64,000 nt of DNA from Helianthus annuus (lineage: Eukaryota > Streptophyta > Magnoliopsida > Asterales > Asteraceae), in NCBI RefSeq assembly GCF_002127325.2, contig NC_035443.2, positions 148,814,415 to 148,878,414 on the forward strand. Reading direction: 5' to 3'. Within the stretch, counting starts at the first letter, position 1. Each line of letters starts with the position of its first letter. Below the pieces are notes generated by a model. The model saw only the letters and a program-made list of their open reading frames with translations, was not told where the DNA came from and did not search any database. Shown one piece after another: positions 58,230 through 64,000 of the stretch. The position numbers were made by a program, and so were the translations under genes.

Positions 58230-60970
58230 ATGGCAGGCGCAATGTTAAAAGATGGAAACCAACGTCAACTGGAAGTGAACGAGTTTCATAATCAAGCAGG
58301 CTATCTTTCAAACCCCCCAGCGGATCAAGCAGAGCTGTTTGGATCTTTGATCAGGGGCCTAAACAACTGTCCTCTTACTCATGCCTTGAGGACAAACCCT
58401 GTGATATGCAGTAATTGCATCAACTCCTTTTGGAATAACGCAAAGATCATGAGACAGGGTGCAAGCTACATCGAATCAACTATTCAAAAGACAAAGATTA
58501 TCATATCGGAAGAGGTCATTCGAGAAGTGTTAAGATTTGGAGATCAACCAGATCATCCTACATTATATGATCAAGCACGGGTTCAAACAGCGTTAAGAAG
58601 AATGGGATATGAAGGGGGTTATCCAACTGTTCTGAAGAAGCTGTTCCACCATACTGGAGGTTGTTGGTTCATTTCTTTCTCCAGTGCATTGCTGAAAACA
58701 AGGGTGGATGGGATCAAATGAACAAGACACAGACTTCAGCAGTGGTTGCTCTTGTGAATGAATGGGATTACAACTTTTCAGCTTTCATATTTGATAACAT
58801 GAAGAAGATGCTGGAAGATCCAAAGAAGAAGATATTCATGCTGTATCCAAGATTCATACAAATGATTCTTGACGAAAGATATCCATCATTAGTCAAGGGG
58901 TCAAACTGCATCAATCTAAAGCCAATGGGGCCAGGATGTTTCGAGAATGCATGTAGAAACAAACGTGCCAAGCATCATAATTTTGAAGGACTATTTCCTC
59001 TTGAGAAACATGGTAGATTTGCTGATAATGCTCAAGCAGCACCTGTTGCACCTGCTACACCTGTTGCACCTGTTGCACCAGCTCCTCATGTCATTCCCAT
59101 TGCTCCAGTTCCGCCTCCAGTAAATGCACAGATAGCGGAAGAGCATGATCCAGAATTATTACAACAAGCTCAACAGATTGGTGATGATGAAGAAGAATTT
59201 CTGACGATTGATTCTGAATCCGACACACTCTCTAGTGTAGAGTCTGATTTCGAAAGCGAAGAAGAGATAGTGATATCTGAGAAAGTAGAGGATACTGTTC
59301 GAAAGCCTGTGCCAATGTCAGCTGAAAACCTTGCAGCATTGATTCAAAGCATAAAGGGTGGTAATGGAGACCCTCCATCCATTTCTGCTCCTGTTGTCCA
59401 AGAAACAGCTGCTGTGAATGAAGAATCAGCTCAAAAGAAACAAAGAACCGACAATGTACCTGATAGCAATCTCTCTGGGCCCTCATTCTCCACTAAGCCC
59501 TCACACACAGCTAACCCTCCATCTGATCCTCAAACCACTGATGCATCAAAGAAAATCAACCTGGAAGACACAGATTTGTATGATCTCAATTTCGACTTTG
59601 AAGCCACTCTTTCTCAGCCAGGAAGTTCAAGTGGTGGAGTCCAGTTTGAATCAGGAAGCTCCAGTGGGGTGCATCTAACAGAGCATGATGAAGCTGCTTT
59701 TCGTTATGCAAATGAGAAAAGACAGGTTTCTGATAGTGACAGTGATGAAGAAGAATATGTAAAAAGGCTGAAGAGACGTGTGGTGGTTCTCGAACAAGAC
59801 AATGAACTGAAAAGCGCTCAAATCGTCTCGCTTCAACAAGATGCTGCTCTAAAAGAAGTCCAGATCTCTTCCTTGCAATCTCAGCTCACTAATAGGGATT
59901 CTACAATAGATCAACTGTAAGGAGATGTAGGGATGTTGATGACAACTGTTTATAGTTTAAAGGCGAAGCTTGAAAAGAAGTTTGGAGGTGAATTTATTGA
60001 TAAAGAAGATGAGCAATTCCATGTCGGAAGATCTGAAGAAACTCCAGAGCAGAGGGCCGTAGCTCATGCTGCTTTAGAAGCTGAAAGAGCAGCAGCTTTA
60101 GAAGCCTATCTAGCTGCGAAACCAAAGAAGCTAAGTAGCAAATTGAAGAAGAAACGAGAAGAGAGACGTAAGGAGAAAGAGCAAGAAAAGCAAAGAAAGA
60201 CACAACTGTTGGTAATGAAGAATCAGAACATGAATCCTTTAGATGAAAGCTTCCAATTGAAGGACCCGTCAAAAATCCCAGACAGGCTAGTGATGGAGTT
60301 GGGATCTTCCTACTACGATGAAGTAGGAAACAAATCAGATGTGGCATGTTGGAGATATGAGCCTGACAAAGAGATGTGGTTGATTACCAGAAAGAGTGGA
60401 CACAGGGAGTATTATGGCAAAGAAAGCCAATTTGAGTCCTGGACCAAATCAGATCTAAAATCTCTCTTACGAGCTCCTTATTATGATCCAGTTCTGAATA
60501 AGAGAGGCCCAGGATGGGCGTTCCACTCACGTCTTGAGAAGGAAGTTCGAACTAACTTCGCAACAATGAAGACTGCAGAGCCCATTGTTAGAAGAAATCC
60601 AGGTGTTCGAGATTCCTACACCAGAAGAACTGTAAAGTCAATCATCTGGCCTCCTACTAACAAAGAGAAGGTCATTCCACTCACCAAGAAATTTGAAAAG
60701 GGAATTTTGAGGAATTTCAGATTCTGGGCTTATGATCCAACTCTGGCGGAAGCTGTAATTGTCACTGAAGAGCAGTCTATCCAGATCCCGAACTCCTATG
60801 ATCTAATGAGTTTTCATGAGGAAGACATTCTGATTCTGTCAAACCATCATATTCAAACCCCCGAGAAATATGAAGAATGTGCAAAATCATGGACCAGTGC
60901 TGCTGCCAACATCTTGAAGCACTATCTCTTTGCTGATCCTCCTCCTGGTCCTCGTGATCCATGTGTCTGA
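58230..60970 (+). pseudogene. Copia-2 post-pol frame (Sirevirus envelope-like position), broken
   Basis: The ATG at 58230 (MAGAMLKDGN) is the likely start. The first frame runs to about 58660. The frame then shifts by one base near 58660-58670 and stays open to a TAA at 59918-59920. The same frame then continues to a TGA at 60968-60970. In total it is about 910 codons. The N-terminal 250 residues look globular (NCPLTHALRTNPVICSNCIN, LVHFFLQCIAENKGGWDQ). The middle is Ala/Pro then Ser/Asp/Glu-rich. A coiled coil lies at about 59760-59980, and a Lys/Glu-rich helix at 60130-60210 precedes a C-terminal globular part. Sireviruses carry an envelope-like frame here, but I see no clear signal peptide or membrane segment, so I use the word for position only. 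The function is unknown. Confidence 0.75.
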
Positions 60971-60990
60971 TGCATGATCTTATCCAGTAA

Positions 60991-61004
60991 ACCTAGGGGG
61001 AGAT
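60991..61004 (+). promoter_or_regulatory. Polypurine tract of Copia-2
   Basis: ACCTAGGGGGAGAT immediately precedes the 3' LTR start TGTTAG. Its core AGGGGGAG recurs at 56627-56634. Confidence 0.88.
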
Positions 61005-61335
61005 TGTTAGTCCCTATATAGGTTTATGGATAAGATAATCAAGGGTTTAGATGGTTTAGCGGGTTACATGTGTGGTTTGGGCTTAATGATGTAATGATGG
61101 GCCTAGGGTTAGGGGAGCACCCTCCCTAAGTACTTACTATAAATAGAAGGTGATGTGATAGGTGTAGGTTTGGTGATTTTGAGAAATCTTGTATTTGACA
61201 AATAATTTTGTATGCAAGATTGATACTTTATAATATTAATCATCCTTCTTTTCATCTCTTTTACAACTTGTTTGTGTGATTCCGCCACCTTACGAGTTGT
61301 GCGATATCATTGTGATCTCGGTTTCGGGACTTACA
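61005..61335 (+). repeat. 3' LTR of Copia-2 (331 bp)
   Basis: It is the same length and has the same TG...CA ends as 20323-20653, with four substitutions. It is followed by the TSD ATACT (61336-61340). Confidence 0.95.
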
Positions 61336-61340
61336 ATACT

Positions 61341-61715
61341 GCCATTATAATCGCTCTTATGCTGTAATTTATAACAAAGGTGTCGTTTTAAGTAAAATGA
61401 ATGATTCACTCAGTATTTCCCCGCTGACAAAACCTTTTTACAACATGTTTCAGGTAACATACTGTGAATTCAGTACACGTGCTACGGAGCACCATCAAGC
61501 TTGAAGTAGTGGCTCAAATAAATAAATAAACATGCTTGTAAAATAATGAAATTATGAAATTTACGAGGTTTATCCTGAAATGTAAATAAATAATACTCGG
61601 GCATTTTCAAAATTTAAAACGATCCTGTTAAGACTTCCGCTGTAAACATGAATACCGCAGATTTCCTGCCCCGCGGCTCCTGGACCGGGTCAAACCGGGC
61701 GTGGGGGCCGTGACA
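61341..61715 (+). repeat. Solo LTR D, right part
   Basis: This is the continuation of D after Copia-2. It ends TGACA and is followed by the TSD GTAAG (61716-61720). It includes the phrase GACAAAACCTTTTTACAACA, related in reverse complement to the A-family LTR. Confidence 0.85.
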
Positions 61716-62360
61716 GTAAGGATTCTCTAAGATCTCCCTAATGTACGCATCGTTAATGTAATAGGGATCTTGAGGATCTAACCCTGGGTAGGCTCCTAAG
61801 TTGGGCATTGGCACATTTTCCTGTATCGGGTTTTGTTGCACATAATCCCTAACATCGTTCCACCAGGGGTCGTAATTGTTTGGGTCTAGGGGATTTGGTG
61901 CAGGTACCCTAGGTATCTCCTCTGGATTGAAATCATGCATTTCTGTTTGATTTTCAGGGTTTTCTACTTCCATAGGCTGGTCAGGATTAGGTAGTTGTGG
62001 TTGGGGTGCTAGCATTTGTTCCAGGTTTGGATCAGCTGCAGTGGTTGCTAAAATGTGGATATTAGCTATACCCCTATTGAGCATATCCTGGGCATAGGCA
62101 TCAGTTTCTCTTTTAGCTGCGGCTAACACTCTCTGTTCCTGCAACTTTTTCATACGTTTCCTACGCTCGTGTGCTCCCCTACTGAACCATCCCCTCTTTT
62201 TCTGAGGAAATGGCTCTTCAGACTGAGCCTTAAACACAAAGATTCCTTCTTCCGTATCAGCAGAGTACCCTGAGAGGGCAGGCTGAGAAGAGGAGGTGCC
62301 TTCGCTCCTAGGTAAACCAGACAATTGACGATACGCGTCAGATGGTCCTTGGTCGCTCAT
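61716..62360 (-). pseudogene. Element A upstream frame (ORF1), N-terminal part
   Basis: The likely start is the ATG at 62360 (MSDQGPSDAYRQLSG). The in-frame codons above it lie in the leader next to the PBS. The protein has a Ser-rich start, a basic stretch (GWFSRGAHERRKRMKKLQEQ) and a proline/acid-rich part (PWWNDVRDYVQQNP). It is cut at 61720 by solo LTR D and continues at 19254-19042, about 286 residues in total. No domain is recognised. Position, composition and the final charged helix match the ORF1 of elements B and C. Confidence 0.75.
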
Positions 62361-62488
62361 ACTGTAAACTAACAAATAGTCAGATAACACATAACAAGAA
62401 AATACAATTATGCACGTATTTCCGTAATTTCCTAACAATTTGAATTTTGATGTCAGCAGAACACTTCTGTGGCTGAATAAGTGGCATA

Positions 62489-62500
62489 GCTCTGATACCA
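62489..62500 (-). promoter_or_regulatory. Primer-binding site of element A
   Basis: The minus strand reads TGGTATCAGAGC, five bases after the LTR end TGACA. It is the initiator tRNA-Met type. Confidence 0.88.
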
Positions 62501-62505
62501 CCTTC

Positions 62506-63956
62506 TGTCACAACCCCCGATCCCTAAATCCCGGGAACGGCGGTCGCGAGCCAGTTTCGATGGTATCACGTTAATTACTTATTTGGCAGCGGAAATTTTC
62601 ATCAGGACCGTAGTTAGGAAATATTAAATCAGAGTAAACCACCATATTTTATAATATTAAACACATGGGTAAAACCCAAGTTTTCATTACAAACTGATTT
62701 ACAGGGACAAATCCCACTTTATTGAAATAAACGCTTTCTTTTATTTAGGTAACTTTTATAGCCACTTTTCCAAGCCTTCAGTGTTGTCCAGCTGGCTTCT
62801 AATTGGCTTTCACATTGTGTTACCTGAAACGCGTTTTAAAAAGGTTTTGTCAGTGGAAAATACTGGTGAGTGAATCTCAGTTTAATTAAGAATTATTAAT
62901 TTAATTTAAACAGTATTGAGGGTGATTACAATGTTTATATCTACACTTACTCATTCAGTACTTGCCACTCGACCGTATCTGTGGCTATGGTCATATCACA
63001 CAATTGCTAACTCTTCGTCCAATTGTGAAGATTATCAAGTAATGTATACAAAACCCCATAATACCGGCAGTAATTGAAGAATTACAAAGACTCAATCACT
63101 GCTAAATTGCATTGTAAAATATTTAAGGTTTTGTAAAAACGGTTTATAAAAAGGAGATTACTCACATTGCTATCTTAGGGTTTTCAGTAGTGATTTCCTG
63201 GGAATAATCTATAAATTACACAAATGCACGTGTGTTAGTATAATAACCCATTTTAACATTAGTAATACCCTCTCTGAGACGGCATTCCAACGACTACGTC
63301 GGGCAGAACCACGACAGCCGTTACGGAACCCTAGATCAATCGGGCAGAGTATCTAATACGTATCCAGGGGTTATAATACTTACAACGGAGCAGAACCTCG
63401 CTATTTAGGGGGTATAATGCCCGGGTATTACTTTTACTACTCAGAAATTAAGAGAGAAAGAAAGAAATTTGAACGAAACAGACTGAAGGCTCGTTGCCTG
63501 CTTATATAGGGCTGTAATCGCGTCTCCACGCGGCCCGCGTAAAGATCAGGCCAAGCTTACGCGGCCCGCGTCAACGCTGGGTCAACGCGTAGCTTGGCTG
63601 GGTCATCGACTAGCTTGTCCGGGTGTAGGGCCACGTGGCCGCACCGGGCTTTGCCACATTCCAGGTCTTTCGCGGCCCGCATCAACTTAAACAATATCAT
63701 ACGCGGCCCGCATGAACTAATGATTTCAGCGGAGTCCGGTTACACCTTAATGCGGCCCGTGTAAAAGGTTGGGGTGGGTCTATGCGGCCCGCCTCAGCTT
63801 AATATTTATTGTTTTTAATTTATTTTATATATTATAATCTACTTTGGGCTCGGTTTTCACATACAGGGTGCATATAAAGACATATTGAGACATTTTAAGA
63901 TATATTAGGGTGTTGAAAAATTTATGAGGGTGTCGGTTTGCATTAGGGTTGTTATA
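62506..63956 (-). repeat. 5' LTR of element A (1451 bp)
   Basis: It pairs with 13658-15106. The outer end is GGGTTGTTATA on the plus strand, followed by the TSD GTTTG (63957-63961). Confidence 0.93.
63502..63792 (-). promoter_or_regulatory. Element A promoter: TATA box and six CGGCCCGC-type motifs
   Basis: TATATAA on the minus strand is at 63502-63508. Upstream of it (higher coordinates) CGGCCCGC or its one-base variant starts at 63531, 63562, 63673, 63704, 63753 and 63785, most embedded in ACGCGGCCCGC. The first pair and the second pair are each 31 bp apart. The 3' LTR carries the same set. Confidence 0.7.
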
Positions 63957-63961
63957 GTTTG

Positions 63962-64000
63962 GGCGACGATTTCTGATATTTCGATTTCGATTGAGGATGA
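63962..64000 (-). mobile_element. Element Z, resumed after element A
   Basis: After the second GTTTG the sequence should be the continuation of Z's 5' LTR from 13657. The 39 visible bases are too short for independent proof. The assignment rests on the TSD of A. Confidence 0.6.

Larger units (their letters stand above)
20323..61335 (+). mobile_element. Copia-2: Sirevirus-like Ty1/copia element with post-pol frame, split by B
   Basis: This plus-strand element has 331-bp LTRs at 20323-20653 and 61005-61335, flanked by the TSD ATACT (20318-20322 and 61336-61340). The LTRs differ at four positions. Without the nested gypsy DNA it is about 13.0 kb. The order is PBS, repeat-rich leader, gag, second zinc-knuckle region, protease-integrase-RT-RNase H, internal polypurine box, a 1.7-kb spacer, a long post-pol frame, and PPT. 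The long gag, repeated PPT and extra 3' frame match Sirevirus architecture. One nonsense codon in pol, a frameshift and a stop in the post-pol frame, and the B insertion make it defective. Confidence 0.93.
19260..61715 (+). mobile_element. D: solo LTR (gypsy type) interrupted by Copia-2
   Basis: D begins TGTAACAACTCTCACT at 19260 and ends GGGGGCCGTGACA at 61715, with the TSD GTAAG at 19255-19259 and 61716-61720. Without Copia-2 it is 1438 bp. It has no coding region, PBS or second LTR, so it fits a solo LTR left by LTR-LTR recombination. It has its own TATA box, placing it on the plus strand. Its 3' part (61400-61460) resembles, in reverse complement, part of element A's LTR (about 13970-14035), so it is a relative of the A family. 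Confidence 0.88.
13658..63956 (-). mobile_element. A: gypsy chromovirus-like element, defective, split by D
   Basis: This minus-strand element has a 3' LTR at 13658-15106 and a 5' LTR at 62506-63956, flanked by the TSD GTTTG at 13653-13657 and 63957-63961. Removing the D insertion gives about 7.84 kb. In element order it holds PBS (62489-62500), a separate upstream reading frame (from 62360), gag (18766-18049), pol (18048-15143) and a polypurine tract (15107-15119). The LTRs differ at roughly 33-36 positions by eye (about 2.4%), making A the oldest datable insertion here. The outer LTR terminus reads TATAACAACC rather than TGTAAC in both LTRs. Confidence 0.92.

Noticed and set aside
58230..60970. 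Calling the post-pol frame a true envelope gene
   Set aside because: I see no convincing signal peptide or membrane segment. Position alone is not enough.

Overview
The window is plant nuclear DNA made entirely of LTR retrotransposons. I found no host gene, tRNA, rRNA or CRISPR array. Two superfamilies are present: Ty3/gypsy elements with chromovirus-like pol (C-terminal chromodomain-like end) and Ty1/copia elements with Sirevirus-like traits (long gag, repeated polypurine boxes, a long reading frame after pol). Four of the five PBS sites I could place match initiator tRNA-Met. A composite-family (Asteraceae) eudicot is my guess from the overall look of these families. It is an inference and no search was run.

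The layout is a set of nested insertions, most proved by matching 5-bp target-site duplications (TSDs) and matching LTRs. Layer 0 is gypsy element Z (minus strand), which runs off both ends of the window (7674-13657 and 63962-64000). Copia-1 (minus, 1-7673, left end outside the window) sits in Z's 3' LTR. Gypsy element A (minus, 13658-63956, TSD GTTTG) sits in Z's upstream LTR or leader. A's first reading frame is split by a solo LTR, D (plus, 19260-61715, TSD GTAAG). D is split by Copia-2 (plus, 20323-61335, TSD ATACT). The gag region of Copia-2 is split by gypsy element B (plus, 24343-52378). The protease/RT junction of B is split by gypsy element C (minus, 31790-45767, TSD GATAG). With inner insertions removed, the element lengths are about 7.8 kb (A), 1.44 kb (D), 13.0 kb (Copia-2), 14.05 kb (B) and 13.98 kb (C).

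LTR divergence counted by eye follows the nesting order: A about 2.4%, Copia-2 4 of 331, B about 0.65%, C 4 of 3397. C is the youngest and has two intact reading frames (a 403-aa upstream protein and a 1515-aa Gag-Pol), so it is the one plausible active copy. B is nearly intact apart from two frameshifts and C itself. A lost its Gag zinc knuckle and protease. Z is riddled with stop codons. Copia-1 lacks integrase and reverse transcriptase altogether.

The most unusual signals are non-coding. The leaders of both copia elements carry short CG-containing motifs repeated about every 20-21 bp (two helical turns), with unrelated motif sequences. Most LTR families here also place CG-rich palindromes or short arrays just upstream of the TATA box. 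Three gypsy elements share a separate, unrecognised proline-rich/coiled-coil reading frame upstream of gag.
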